Source: JABCPH02 sp963524305 (lineage in GTDB: Bacteria; Fusobacteriota; Fusobacteriia; Fusobacteriales; Leptotrichiaceae). Taken from it: a stretch of 50,408 bases of DNA. How positions within the stretch are numbered: the first letter of the stretch is position 1; every line of letters begins with the position of its first letter. Made by a program: the position numbers and the translations under genes. The notes under the pieces are model-generated. The model had not been told where the DNA came from. It ran no database searches and saw only the letters and a program-made list of their open reading frames with translations. Positions 34,761 through 44,063 of this stretch are shown here, in pieces. The DNA lies in NCBI GenBank assembly GCA_963524305.1, contig CAURGH010000014.1, positions 1 through 50,408 on the forward strand, in the 5' to 3' direction.

Positions 34761-35948
34761 TTATTCTTCAAAAAATGGTGGAACAACAAATCCGTCTCCC
34801 ATAAAATCATTTTCTTTATTTTCATCTTCCATTTCTGGAACTTCTTCTTTTTCAACTCCATTTTCAGGTTTTTTTTCAGTTTCGGCTCCATTTTCTAACG
34901 TTTTCTTTTCAACAGTTTCAGATTTTTCAGGAGTAGTTCCTGCTTTATTAGCCTCTTTTTCATTTGGTGTAAATACCATTCCTGAAGTTACTTTTTCTAC
35001 ATCTTTAATTTCTCTAAAATCCGTTGCTATTAACGAAACTTTTATTGTTCCTTCTAATTCAGGATCTAGGATAACTCCCCAAATTAATGTTGCCCCTTCA
35101 CTTCCAGTTTTTTGTGAAACTGTTTCAGAAACTTCTCTTATTTCGTGTAATCCTATATCTTGTCCTGCTGTTATATTTAACAATACTTTTTGAGCACCTT
35201 CGATTGATTTTTCTAATAATGGACTGTTTAATGCTTGTTCTGTCGCAGTCTTAGCTTTTCCATCTCCACTACCTTCTCCAAATCCAAGCATTGCTATTCC
35301 TGAATCTTGCATAATTGCTTTTACATCTGCAAAGTCCAAATTTACAAATCCTTGTTTTGTAATTAAGTCAGAAATCCCTTTAATTCCAACTCTCAATACA
35401 CTATTTGCTTCTTTGAAAGCTGTCATTAAAGTGATGCTAACATTCGGCAATTCAAATAATTTATCATTTGGTATTGCTATTAATGTATCCACTTGTTCTT
35501 TTAAATTTTCTATCCCTGCATCTGCATTATTCTTTTTTAATGATCCTTCAAACTCAAATGGTTTTGTTACTACAGCTACTGTTAAAATGCCCATAGATTT
35601 AGCTATTTCAGCAACAATTGGAGAGGCTCCAGTTCCTGTTCCTCCACCCATTCCAGCAGTTATAAATAGCATATCTGTTCCTTCTAACACTTCTTTTATT
35701 TTTTCTTCAGACTCTTTTGCTGCAATTCTCCCTTTTTCAGGATCAGCACCAGCTCCCATTCCTTTTCCCAAAAGAACTTTTTTCCCTGCTACCGATCTGT
35801 CTAAATCTTGCTGATCAGTGTTTATAGCTATAAATTCTACATCATTTATTTCACTTTGAATCATATCGTTTATCGCATTTCCTCCAGCTCCACCTACTCC
35901 TACGACTTTTAGTTTTGCTGCATTGCTAGAATTCTCCATCTTAATCAT
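34761..35948 (-). CDS. ftsZ: cell division protein FtsZ
   Basis: A 395-residue tubulin-like GTPase that forms the division ring. The nucleotide loop GGGTGTG is at 101-107, and the synergy loop is NLDFADVKAIMQDSG. The linker (about 325-375) is Glu/Lys-rich. The C-terminal peptide reads DGFVVPPFFEE, lacking the usual IPxFLR-like basic pattern that binds FtsA in other bacteria. The start is the ATG at 35948 with a weak AAGTGG; the ATG at 35939 is an alternative. It is the last gene of the division cluster, and ftsA is missing between it and ftsQ. Confidence 0.97.
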   Translation of the reverse strand: MIKMENSSNAAKLKVVGVGGAGGNAINDMIQSEINDVEFIAINTDQQDLDRSVAGKKVLLGKGMGAGADPEKGRIAAKESEEKIKEVLEGTDMLFITAGMGGGTGTGASPIVAEIAKSMGILTVAVVTKPFEFEGSLKKNNADAGIENLKEQVDTLIAIPNDKLFELPNVSITLMTAFKEANSVLRVGIKGISDLITKQGFVNLDFADVKAIMQDSGIAMLGFGEGSGDGKAKTATEQALNSPLLEKSIEGAQKVLLNITAGQDIGLHEIREVSETVSQKTGSEGATLIWGVILDPELEGTIKVSLIATDFREIKDVEKVTSGMVFTPNEKEANKAGTTPEKSETVEKKTLENGAETEKKPENGVEKEEVPEMEDENKENDFMGDGFVVPPFFEE

Positions 35949-36103
35949 TTAGCCACTTAAAATATATTTACCTAATTCTATATGTCTTACTGAGATTCAG
36001 TTTACTTTTACTTGATTATTTGTAGACATTTATAGTCACAAAATATAATCATTGATATATTTTTTTAAAGTAGCTTCTCCTTTCTTTAAAATTATCTATA
36101 TTT
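35949..36103 (-). other. ftsQ-ftsZ gap where ftsA would normally be
   Basis: These 155 bp hold no gene. On the minus strand a good ribosome binding site, AAAGGAGA (36076-36083), sits 20 bp after the ftsQ stop but is not followed by a start codon in range. Further on there is a small palindrome ACTGAgatTCAGT (35989-36001). This could be the scar of a lost gene or a ftsZ leader. Confidence 0.5.
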
Positions 36104-36775
36104 TTATTGCCTTGTTGTTATGTCTGTATATCTTAGCTCCATCGTTTTAAAATCCGTATGTTGCTCCTTTAATTTTTTGTACAGTCTATACATCTGATTG
36201 TATTTTTCTTCATCTACAAACGTATCTACATAAACTCTAGTGTTATCAGTCAAAATTAATTGATAACTTTTATCAGCTAATCTTATTTCAGATATTAAAG
36301 CATACAAGTCTTTATTTTTTATTTTTGAAATAATTGTTTTAAATCCGTTCATAGTTGCACTATCAGAATATATTATTACTGGTATATTTTTTTGAGGTGT
36401 TTCAGAAATATCTCCATATAAATTCAAATTTGCATCTGCTAAAAATATATCAGATCCTTTTTTTACATAAACATAAGGCTGTCTTTCATCTAGCTGTATC
36501 TCAATCTTATTCGGATATATTTTTTTTATAGAAATATTACTAACCCTCGCATCATTTTTTATCAAATCTTGTATTTTATTAGTATCCAAATAGATAATAT
36601 TTTTACCCTTCATATCTTCTAAATGGCTTTTTATATCTTGTCTAAGCAATTCGGTATTCCCTTTTATGTCAACTTTTTCTATCTTAAAATAATCAGCATT
36701 CAAAAAAGTAACTGTTGAAAAAATACCTATTGCTAAAACTACTAATAAAACTAATGTTTGGTATACTCTTCTCAT
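36104..36775 (-). CDS. ftsQ: cell division protein FtsQ/DivIB
   Basis: A 223-residue bitopic protein of the divisome. It has a short cytoplasmic N-terminus, one membrane helix (about 6-26) and an outside POTRA domain starting at YFKIEKVDIKGN, followed by the beta domain (KIEIQLDERQPYVYVKKG, TRVYVDTFVDEEKYNQM). It links early and late division proteins. The start is the ATG at 36775 with GGAG upstream; the reading to 36805 has no binding site. It lies in the usual place after murB. Confidence 0.88.
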   Translation of the reverse strand: MRRVYQTLVLLVVLAIGIFSTVTFLNADYFKIEKVDIKGNTELLRQDIKSHLEDMKGKNIIYLDTNKIQDLIKNDARVSNISIKKIYPNKIEIQLDERQPYVYVKKGSDIFLADANLNLYGDISETPQKNIPVIIYSDSATMNGFKTIISKIKNKDLYALISEIRLADKSYQLILTDNTRVYVDTFVDEEKYNQMYRLYKKLKEQHTDFKTMELRYTDITTRQ

Positions 36776-36877
36776 ATTCAAACTCCACTCGTTAGTATTA
36801 TACACTTTTTTTTACTATTATTCAATTTTTTTTATAAAACTTTTCATTTAAAATTAATATTTTTTAATATTTCTCTT

Positions 36878-37732
36878 TTATTTTTCCAATATAATAATTT
36901 CTGTTTCCAATTGTATTCCAAATTTTTCTAATACAACTTCTTTTACATGTTGAATAACACCTATTACATCAGAAAATTTTGCATTTCCTAAATTTGTAAC
37001 AAAATTAGGATGTTTCGGTGATACCATCGCATCTCCAACTCTATATTCTTTCAATCCTGCATCAGAAATTAATTTTGCTGCAAATGTTCCTTCTGGATTT
37101 TTAAATGTACTTCCTAAATTTGGTAAATCTAAAGGATGTTTAAAGGCCCTTTGATCTCTTTTATCTTGAGATGCTGCTTTATCAAACCCTCTTCCAAATT
37201 TAAATAATGCCGAAACTACAATCCAGTGATTTTTTTTAATTTCAGTTGTTCTATACTCAAATTTTAAATCTGATGTTTTTAAAGTTACTATTTCTCCATC
37301 ATTTTTACAAACTTCTACTTCTTCAATGCAATCAAAAATCTCTGTCCCGTAAGCTCCACCATTCATATTAACAAGTCCACCAACTGAACCAGGAATTCCT
37401 GTAATATTTTCCAATCCAGAATAGTCATTTTCTTCCATAAATTTTATCAAATCATCTAAATCTAATCCAGCTTCTACTCTTACTAAATCATAATCATCAT
37501 GTTTTTCTACAACTTCAATTTTTTGTAATTTTTTCAATGAAACAAAACTTATATTCAAATGACCATCATTTATCAAAGTATTTGTTCCATTCCCTAAAAG
37601 AAACACTCTTTTTCTAGTTTGTAATACTTCTTTTAACTCATTTTTATCTTCAATAAAAATCAATTCATCGGTAGTTCCCCCGACTTTCATATTTGAATAT
37701 TCTTTCATCTCAACATTTTTTAATACTTCCAT
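36878..37732 (-). CDS. murB: UDP-N-acetylenolpyruvoylglucosamine reductase
   Basis: A 284-residue flavoenzyme that makes UDP-N-acetylmuramate with NADPH. FAD-binding signatures are LLGNGTNTLIND, GLENITGIPGSVGGLVNMNGGAYG and LGSTFKNPEGTFAAKLISDAGLK, which contains the catalytic serine. The C-terminal Glu region (QLETEIIILE) is complete. The start is the ATG at 37732 with AGGAG upstream, 10 bp after the murC stop. A longer reading to 37768 overlaps murC and is rejected. It lies in the cell-wall cluster. Confidence 0.95.
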   Translation of the reverse strand: MEVLKNVEMKEYSNMKVGGTTDELIFIEDKNELKEVLQTRKRVFLLGNGTNTLINDGHLNISFVSLKKLQKIEVVEKHDDYDLVRVEAGLDLDDLIKFMEENDYSGLENITGIPGSVGGLVNMNGGAYGTEIFDCIEEVEVCKNDGEIVTLKTSDLKFEYRTTEIKKNHWIVVSALFKFGRGFDKAASQDKRDQRAFKHPLDLPNLGSTFKNPEGTFAAKLISDAGLKEYRVGDAMVSPKHPNFVTNLGNAKFSDVIGVIQHVKEVVLEKFGIQLETEIIILEK

Positions 37733-37742
37733 TTGAACACTC

Positions 37743-39107
37743 CTATTTATTTTTATTTTCATCCGCATTTAATTTATCTACTATGTTATGAGCAACTTTA
37801 GAAACACTTCCAGCTCCCATAAATACAAATGTATTCCCACTATTTTTACTTTCTTTCACTATTTTTTCAATTTCTTCTTCTGTCGTAACTTTTACATGAT
37901 TCCCTATTTTTGCTGCCAAATCTTCAGATGAAATTCCATAAATATTATCTTCACTCGCCGCATAAATTGGTAACAACATCAAGTCATCCGCTTTTTTCAA
38001 TGCTTCCACAAATCCATCCAAGAAAAATTTTGTTCTTGTATATCTGTGTGGTTGAAATATAACTGTAACTTTCCCTTTTTCTGTAGCTTTTGCAGCTTCA
38101 ATTGTTACACTAACTTCAGTAGGGTGATGCGCATAGTCATCAATTATTCTCAAATTGTTATCATATATAACTTGGTATCTTCTATTCGCACCTTTAAATT
38201 CTTCAATTTTTTCTTTAACTTTATTCATATCACATCCAAATTCATGAGCCAAGTAAATCACAGGCAATGAATTAAGAATATTATGTCTTCCAGGAATTGT
38301 CAATATAAATCTTCCTAAACTTTCTCCATTTTTCACAACTTCATACGAAGTTTTTCCATCTTTTATTTCTACATCTTTTGCATAAATTTCAGCATCTTCT
38401 GATTCTAAACTATACCAAGCTACCTTTTTATTCGTAAATTTCAAATGTTCTTTTTCTACAGTGTCTTTACACAAAAGAACTAATCTTTCTGTACTATCAA
38501 TAAATTGCTCAAAAGATTTTTTTATATTTTCAAAAGTACCATGATGTTCCAAGTGATCAGGCTCAACATTTGTTACTACCGCATATTTAGGTTTTATATA
38601 CAAGAATGAGTTATCACTTTCATCAGCTTCTGCTACAAAATATTCTGAATTTCCAATTTTACTATTGCTATGAATTTCAGGAATTATCCCTCCAACTACA
38701 ATAAATGGCTCTTTTTCTAATAAAGCAACACTCATCATTGAACTTGTAGTTGTTTTTCCGTGAGTTCCAGCTACTGCAATTCCATCAAACCTATTCATTA
38801 TTTCAGCAAGTAATTGCCCTCTTTTTATCATTGTAATATTATTTTCAACTGCATATTTATACTCAGGGTTTGTTTTTCTAATTGCTGTCGAATATACGAA
38901 TACATCAATGTCTTTTCCTTTCATGTTTTCTTCCACTTGACCGATGTACACTTTAACACCCATCGCTTCTAATTCATCTGTTATAGGTTTTCTATCAATA
39001 TCTGATCCATAAACTTCATATCCATCTTTTGCAAGTATTTTTGCAAGTCCACTCATTCCAATCCCATTTATTCCACTAAAATAAATACTTTTTATTTCTG
39101 CTAACAT
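37743..39107 (-). CDS. murC: UDP-N-acetylmuramate--L-alanine ligase
   Basis: A 454-residue Mur ligase that adds the first residue (L-Ala) of the peptidoglycan stem peptide. N-terminal UDP-binding GINGIGMSG (12-20), ATP loop GTHGKTTT (114-121), ANRRYQVI and DDYAHHPTE in the central domain, and FQPHRYTRT in the last. Full length. GGAGG precedes the ATG at 39107. It lies between murG and murB. Confidence 0.97.
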   Translation of the reverse strand: MLAEIKSIYFSGINGIGMSGLAKILAKDGYEVYGSDIDRKPITDELEAMGVKVYIGQVEENMKGKDIDVFVYSTAIRKTNPEYKYAVENNITMIKRGQLLAEIMNRFDGIAVAGTHGKTTTSSMMSVALLEKEPFIVVGGIIPEIHSNSKIGNSEYFVAEADESDNSFLYIKPKYAVVTNVEPDHLEHHGTFENIKKSFEQFIDSTERLVLLCKDTVEKEHLKFTNKKVAWYSLESEDAEIYAKDVEIKDGKTSYEVVKNGESLGRFILTIPGRHNILNSLPVIYLAHEFGCDMNKVKEKIEEFKGANRRYQVIYDNNLRIIDDYAHHPTEVSVTIEAAKATEKGKVTVIFQPHRYTRTKFFLDGFVEALKKADDLMLLPIYAASEDNIYGISSEDLAAKIGNHVKVTTEEEIEKIVKESKNSGNTFVFMGAGSVSKVAHNIVDKLNADENKNK

Positions 39108-39123
39108 CTTTCCTCCACTTCCC

Positions 39124-40173
39124 TTATATTTCCATCTCTTTTAATATTATATTTGCTGCATTTCCTTTTTTCAATGTTTTTGCGTTACTGCTCATAAAAT
39201 CCAATATGCTATCTTGTTTTACAAGCTCCAATGCTTCTTCCAATGCTTTATCAACTTCTTCATTTGAAAATATTTTCGCCGCATCAGCATATTCTAAAAC
39301 ATCTGCATTTTCCTTTTGTCCAACAAAATCATACGGTATCAATATTGCTGGTTTTTCTAACTCAATCAATTCAGAAATCGTTGAAGCTCCAGCACGACAG
39401 ATTACTAAATCTACAGCCGCCATAAGATCAGCCGCATTATCAAAATATGGTTTTACTACTGCACTTCCAAAATTTCTCATTCTATATGTCGCCTGTTCAA
39501 AATTATCTTTCCCAGTCGCCCAGAACAATCTAATATCTTTATCATTTACAATTTTATCCCATTTTTTTGAAATAGCTTCATTAATATTTTTGGCTCCTAA
39601 ACTTCCACCAATTACCAAAATCCCTTTTTCATTATCTTGTATATCTAATTTTTTTCTCTCTTCATTTTTATTTTTCGTATAAAATTCTTCTCTCAATGGA
39701 TTTCCAGTCACCACAAATTTACTTCTATATTTTTCTGGTATATTTGGCAATGTATTTTCAAAAGCAATAAAAACTTTTTTTGCCATTTTGTAAAAATATT
39801 TATTTGCTTGACCCATTGTACAGTTTTGCTCCTGCAAATAATACGGTATTTTTAGCACAATCGCTGCCAATAACACAGGTATTGTTATATAATTTCCAAA
39901 TCCAATTATTTCAGTCGGTTTTTCTTTTTTTAATAATTTTATTGTTTGGAATGTTGCTTTTAGCATTTTTATTATAGAAGATGGCGATTTCAACGGAACC
40001 ACATCCAACCCAATAAATCTAAAATTTTCTTTTGGAACCAAATCTTTTTCCATTCTATGTTTAGTCCCTATAAACAACACTTCCTCACCTTTTTCTCTAA
40101 CCTTTTTCGCTATAGACAAAGCTGGATAAATATGACCTCCAGTCCCTCCTGTTGTAAAAACTACTTTTTTCAT
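39124..40173 (-). CDS. murG: undecaprenyldiphospho-muramoylpentapeptide N-acetylglucosaminyltransferase
   Basis: A 349-residue peripheral membrane enzyme that makes lipid II from lipid I. The N-terminal TTGGTGGHIYPAL loop, the middle GGSLGAKNIN and the C-terminal CRAGASTISELIELEKPAILIP motif (UDP-GlcNAc binding) are all present. GGAG precedes the ATG at 40173, 20 bp after the ftsW stop. It lies in the expected ftsW-murG-murC order. Confidence 0.97.
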   Translation of the reverse strand: MKKVVFTTGGTGGHIYPALSIAKKVREKGEEVLFIGTKHRMEKDLVPKENFRFIGLDVVPLKSPSSIIKMLKATFQTIKLLKKEKPTEIIGFGNYITIPVLLAAIVLKIPYYLQEQNCTMGQANKYFYKMAKKVFIAFENTLPNIPEKYRSKFVVTGNPLREEFYTKNKNEERKKLDIQDNEKGILVIGGSLGAKNINEAISKKWDKIVNDKDIRLFWATGKDNFEQATYRMRNFGSAVVKPYFDNAADLMAAVDLVICRAGASTISELIELEKPAILIPYDFVGQKENADVLEYADAAKIFSNEEVDKALEEALELVKQDSILDFMSSNAKTLKKGNAANIILKEMEI

Positions 40174-40193
40174 CTAAATATTCTCCATTCGCT

Positions 40194-41396
40194 TTATTTT
40201 TTAATCATCTCATACTCAATTTCTTCAAATGTCTCTTCTTCCTGCTCGTATATTGATTTTATTATATTATAAACAATCCCCAAAGAAATCATCAACGCAA
40301 TCGTTGTACTTCCTCCATAACTCATAAGTGGTAAAGGGATTCCTGTTGACGGTACCAATCCACTTACAACTCCAATATTTCCTATTATTTGTGTTGAAAT
40401 CATTATTAATATTCCTGTTAAAATATATTTTGCAAAAAAATCTCTTGCTTTACTTATTGTCATAATAATAACTACAATTAAAATTAGATACAAGGCTATT
40501 AAAAATAATACTCCTATAAATCCCATTTCTTCAGAGTAACCTGAAAAAATATAATCTGTATGAATTTCTGGCAAGAAATAATACTTTTGAATGCTACCCC
40601 CGTAACCTCTTCCAAAAAATTTTCCACTTCCGATTGCTATCAATGATTGCTTTGTTTGATAAGGAGGTTCTGACTTCAATGTTAGATTAGCTATGAAATC
40701 TTGAATTCTTTTAGAACGATACCCAGCCTGTATAGCTATATCAAATGCTCCAAAAAAACCTACTCCAGTAATCACTGAAAACCATCCTAAATTAAATCCT
40801 GAAACAAATAATAATACAAGTCCCAAAATTAATATTTGTAACATTGAACTATACGATTTTTCAAAAAGTATTAGTATCAAATACAGTCCTGTATATAATC
40901 CTACTCCTTTTAATAATAATATATCTCGTATTTTTTTTGATTTTATTTTATTTCTATATTTTTTTTTACTCGATTTTGAAATCCTATCAATACATCCAGC
41001 TAAAGCTAAAATCAAAAATATTTTTGCAAATTCTGATGGTTGAACACGTACTGGTCCTAATTGAAACCATCTTTTCGCACCATTTGCACTTTGCCCAATT
41101 GCTAATACTGCAATCAATAATATCGCTCCAATAGAATACAAGCCATTGCTAAACCACTTTTTTCTATAATTTCTATAATCTATTTTAGAAACACCAAAAA
41201 ATACTCCTATTCCTATTGCAAACCACAATCCTTGAAGGTTTACAAAATGTAATGCATTTTTTCCATTACTATCTGAAAGTGATCTTGGAGAACTTAAACT
41301 AGCTAATACAATAATACTCAACGCCATAAGCAATAAAATCACTATAATAAAAACCGTTCCTAATTCTTTCTTATTTTTTTTCAACTTTATTATCAC
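40194..41396 (-). CDS. ftsW: FtsW, SEDS-family glycosyltransferase
   Basis: A 400-residue membrane protein with ten helices of the SEDS family, which polymerises lipid II at the septum together with a class B PBP. Conserved stretches are VRVQPSEFAKIFLILALA, IHTDYIFSGYSEEMGFIG and LVPSTGIPLPLMSYGGS. Its place between murD and murG points to FtsW rather than RodA. The start is uncertain: GTG at 41396 sits directly against AGGTGG, and TTG four codons later is an alternative. No septal PBP gene is seen in this window. Confidence 0.9.
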   Translation of the reverse strand: MIIKLKKNKKELGTVFIIVILLLMALSIIVLASLSSPRSLSDSNGKNALHFVNLQGLWFAIGIGVFFGVSKIDYRNYRKKWFSNGLYSIGAILLIAVLAIGQSANGAKRWFQLGPVRVQPSEFAKIFLILALAGCIDRISKSSKKKYRNKIKSKKIRDILLLKGVGLYTGLYLILILFEKSYSSMLQILILGLVLLFVSGFNLGWFSVITGVGFFGAFDIAIQAGYRSKRIQDFIANLTLKSEPPYQTKQSLIAIGSGKFFGRGYGGSIQKYYFLPEIHTDYIFSGYSEEMGFIGVLFLIALYLILIVVIIMTISKARDFFAKYILTGILIMISTQIIGNIGVVSGLVPSTGIPLPLMSYGGSTTIALMISLGIVYNIIKSIYEQEEETFEEIEYEMIKK

Positions 41397-41449
41397 ACCA
41401 CCTTAATTCCAAACCCCAAATTTTTTTAAATAAATTTAAGTACATTTTT

Positions 41450-42820
41450 CTAATTTCCTAAAATTTTAACTGTCAATTCTTTAAACACTTTCCCTCTATG
41501 CTCAAAACTTCTAAATTGGCAAAAACTTGAAGTTGCTGGTGAAAACAATATTGTTTGATCTTTTTCAAAATCTTCATTTTCTTTTATATAATTCAACACA
41601 TTTTCCAATGTTTCCAAATTTTTATAATTTTTATAATTTATTTTTTCCATATCATTTATCAACAACGGTGCATTATCTCCTATCAAATACACTCTTTCCA
41701 CCTTTTCAGCTATTCTTTTTACCAATTCCGTATTATCAATTTTCTTGTCATCTCCACCTAAAATCATAATAATATCATTATTAAACGAATCAATTGCTTT
41801 TAAAGTCGATTCCACATTTGTACCTTTAGAATCATTAATAAATGTCGTATTCCCTTTCACAAAGAAATTTTCCAATCTATGTTCTAATGCTTTCGTATTA
41901 CTTAAAAATTCAACCACTTTTTCATCAGGAACTTTCACAATTGCCGCTACTCCTATCAAAAATAGCATATTTTCCAAATTGTGCACTCCTTTTAATGCTA
42001 AATCTCCAACTTTTATTAAAAATCTAGATTTTTCTAAAATTTCGCTCTCACTTAAATTTTCAGCTCTATCTGCCAAATCATTCATAATACGAATTTCATT
42101 GTTATATACAAAAATGTTACCTTTTTTCTCTTTACTCAAATACACATTTTTAGCTTTCATCAACGCTTTTATTTCTTCTCTTTCTGCTAATCCTAAAAAT
42201 ACTGGATCGTCAAGATTAATCAAAGCAAAATCGTCTTTAGTCTGTTTACTAAAAATGTTAAATTTCGTAATGTAATAATCTTCAACAGTTTTATATCTAG
42301 TCAAATGATCTGGAGTCAAATTAATAATTCCAGCTATATTTGAATGAATTTGAGGATTATTTTCCAATTGATAACTACTTAATTCTAACACTACATACTC
42401 CAACGGTTCCTCATCTGCAACCAATTTTGCAAATGAAAAACCTGCATTTCCAGCTAATCTAGCCTTATACCCTGCAAAATCCAATAACTCATAAATTTTA
42501 GTAGCTGTTGTTGTTTTCCCGTTTGTACCTGTTATTGAAAAAACTTTAATATTTTTATCCATATATTTGTAAGCCAAATCAATTTCAGAAATCACTTGTA
42601 CATTTTTTTCCTTCGCCACTTGCAGCAATTCTGCTTTCCAAGGAATTCCTGGACTTTTGACAATAAACTCTATTTTCTCATTGTTCAAAATTTCAATTCC
42701 CTCTTTTGAAGTTTTCGCCACTTTGTCATCTATTAAATATACTTGATAACCTTTCATTTCTAGCAATTCTTTTGCTCCTAAACCACTCAACCCTGCTCCA
42801 AATACTAAAGCTTTTTCCAT
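41450..42820 (-). CDS. murD: UDP-N-acetylmuramoylalanine--D-glutamate ligase
   Basis: A 456-residue Mur ligase that adds D-Glu to UDP-MurNAc-L-Ala. N-terminal GAGLSGLGA (8-16), ATP loop GTNGKTTT (98-105), ELSSYQLE, NLTPDHLTRY, DSKGTNVEST and the C-terminal FSPATSSFCQFRSFEHRG. Full length. AAAGGAAAG precedes the ATG at 42820. It follows mraY after 111 bp. Confidence 0.97.
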   Translation of the reverse strand: MEKALVFGAGLSGLGAKELLEMKGYQVYLIDDKVAKTSKEGIEILNNEKIEFIVKSPGIPWKAELLQVAKEKNVQVISEIDLAYKYMDKNIKVFSITGTNGKTTTATKIYELLDFAGYKARLAGNAGFSFAKLVADEEPLEYVVLELSSYQLENNPQIHSNIAGIINLTPDHLTRYKTVEDYYITKFNIFSKQTKDDFALINLDDPVFLGLAEREEIKALMKAKNVYLSKEKKGNIFVYNNEIRIMNDLADRAENLSESEILEKSRFLIKVGDLALKGVHNLENMLFLIGVAAIVKVPDEKVVEFLSNTKALEHRLENFFVKGNTTFINDSKGTNVESTLKAIDSFNNDIIMILGGDDKKIDNTELVKRIAEKVERVYLIGDNAPLLINDMEKINYKNYKNLETLENVLNYIKENEDFEKDQTILFSPATSSFCQFRSFEHRGKVFKELTVKILGN

Positions 42821-42931
42821 TTTCTCTTTCCTTTCTACAATTCTGAGTTATTTGCTTTTCGTTATTTTTTATAAAATCTTTTTAATATTATACCAATAAA
42901 ATCCAATTTTTCCAAAATTTAGATTTTATAA

Positions 42932-44020
42932 TTATCTCAATTTCAATACTACAAATGTTAACAGACAAGTCAATATCGACACAATCCAAAATCTAATAGT
43001 AACTTTTGTTTCTGGCAATCCCAACAACTCAAAGTGATGATGAATCGGTGCCATTTTAAATACCCTTTTCCCAAAAGTTTTATAATGCCAAACCTGTATC
43101 ATTACTGACAATGCTTCCATTATGAAAATAAATCCAGCCACTGGCAACAGCAATTCTTGTTTTATAAAAATTACAATAATTCCCAAAATTCCACCTAACG
43201 TCAAAGAACCAGTATCTCCCATAAACACTTGTGCTGGATAGAAATTATACCATAAGAATCCTGTCAATGCTCCAATCACTGAAGCAAGATAAACACAAAT
43301 CTCAGCCGACTCTTTTACATGATACAAATTCAAATATTTCGCATATTCATAATGCCCTGTCAAATATGTAATTATAAATAATGTCACACTTACAACTATT
43401 ATTGGACCACTTACTAACCCATCCAATCCATCTGTTAAATTCACTGCATTTGAAGACCCAATAATTACAAATGCCATAAACACGAAGAATAACACTGGTG
43501 TTATATAAAAATATGAATTTTTAAACACCGGATTTACTATCGAAAAATCAATTTCTTTATTTATTAATCCAAATTTATATACGAAGAAAAACGTTAATGC
43601 TGTTATTATTAATTGTCCTGCAATTTTTTTCTTTCCAGACAACCCATTTTTATTCCGTGTTAATTTCAAATAATCATCATAAAAACCAATTGTTGTAAAT
43701 AAAATTGTTATAATGAATAAAAATACAATAAACTTATTCGTAAAATTCCCTGCTATCAATGTTGCAAACAATATCGCACCAATAATCAGCAATCCACCCA
43801 TTGTTGGTGTTCCCGATTTATCAAAGTGTGATTTAGGCCCTTCTTCTCTAGCAGTATCTCCATATTTTTTCACCTTCAACCATTGTATAAACGGTTTTCC
43901 TAAAATTAACATAAATAAAAACGCTACTATAAACGCTGTTGATGCTCTAAACATTATCGATTTAAAAACCCTCAATGTCCCAAAATTGTTTATAAACAAA
44001 CTTTGTATCAAATATAACAT
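42932..44020 (-). CDS. mraY: phospho-N-acetylmuramoyl-pentapeptide transferase
   Basis: A 362-residue membrane enzyme that makes lipid I from UDP-MurNAc-pentapeptide and undecaprenyl phosphate. About ten helices. The catalytic loops are recognisable: GTPTMGGLL, FYDDYLKLTRNKNGLSGKKK (Asp pair), NAVNLTDGLDGL, VFMGDTGSLTLGG and KMAPIHHHFELLG. Full length. AAGGAGAG precedes the ATG. It follows murF after 43 bp. Confidence 0.97.
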   Translation of the reverse strand: MLYLIQSLFINNFGTLRVFKSIMFRASTAFIVAFLFMLILGKPFIQWLKVKKYGDTAREEGPKSHFDKSGTPTMGGLLIIGAILFATLIAGNFTNKFIVFLFIITILFTTIGFYDDYLKLTRNKNGLSGKKKIAGQLIITALTFFFVYKFGLINKEIDFSIVNPVFKNSYFYITPVLFFVFMAFVIIGSSNAVNLTDGLDGLVSGPIIVVSVTLFIITYLTGHYEYAKYLNLYHVKESAEICVYLASVIGALTGFLWYNFYPAQVFMGDTGSLTLGGILGIIVIFIKQELLLPVAGFIFIMEALSVMIQVWHYKTFGKRVFKMAPIHHHFELLGLPETKVTIRFWIVSILTCLLTFVVLKLR

Positions 44021-44063
44021 TATTTTTTTCTCTCCTTCTCAATTTAATTTCAAAATACTTCGT

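Noticed and set aside
41745..42275. Long plus-strand open frame opposite murD
   Set aside because: It is the antisense shadow of a well-conserved gene and has Ser/Phe-rich composition expected from that; the same holds for the open frames opposite murG, ABC-F and fic.
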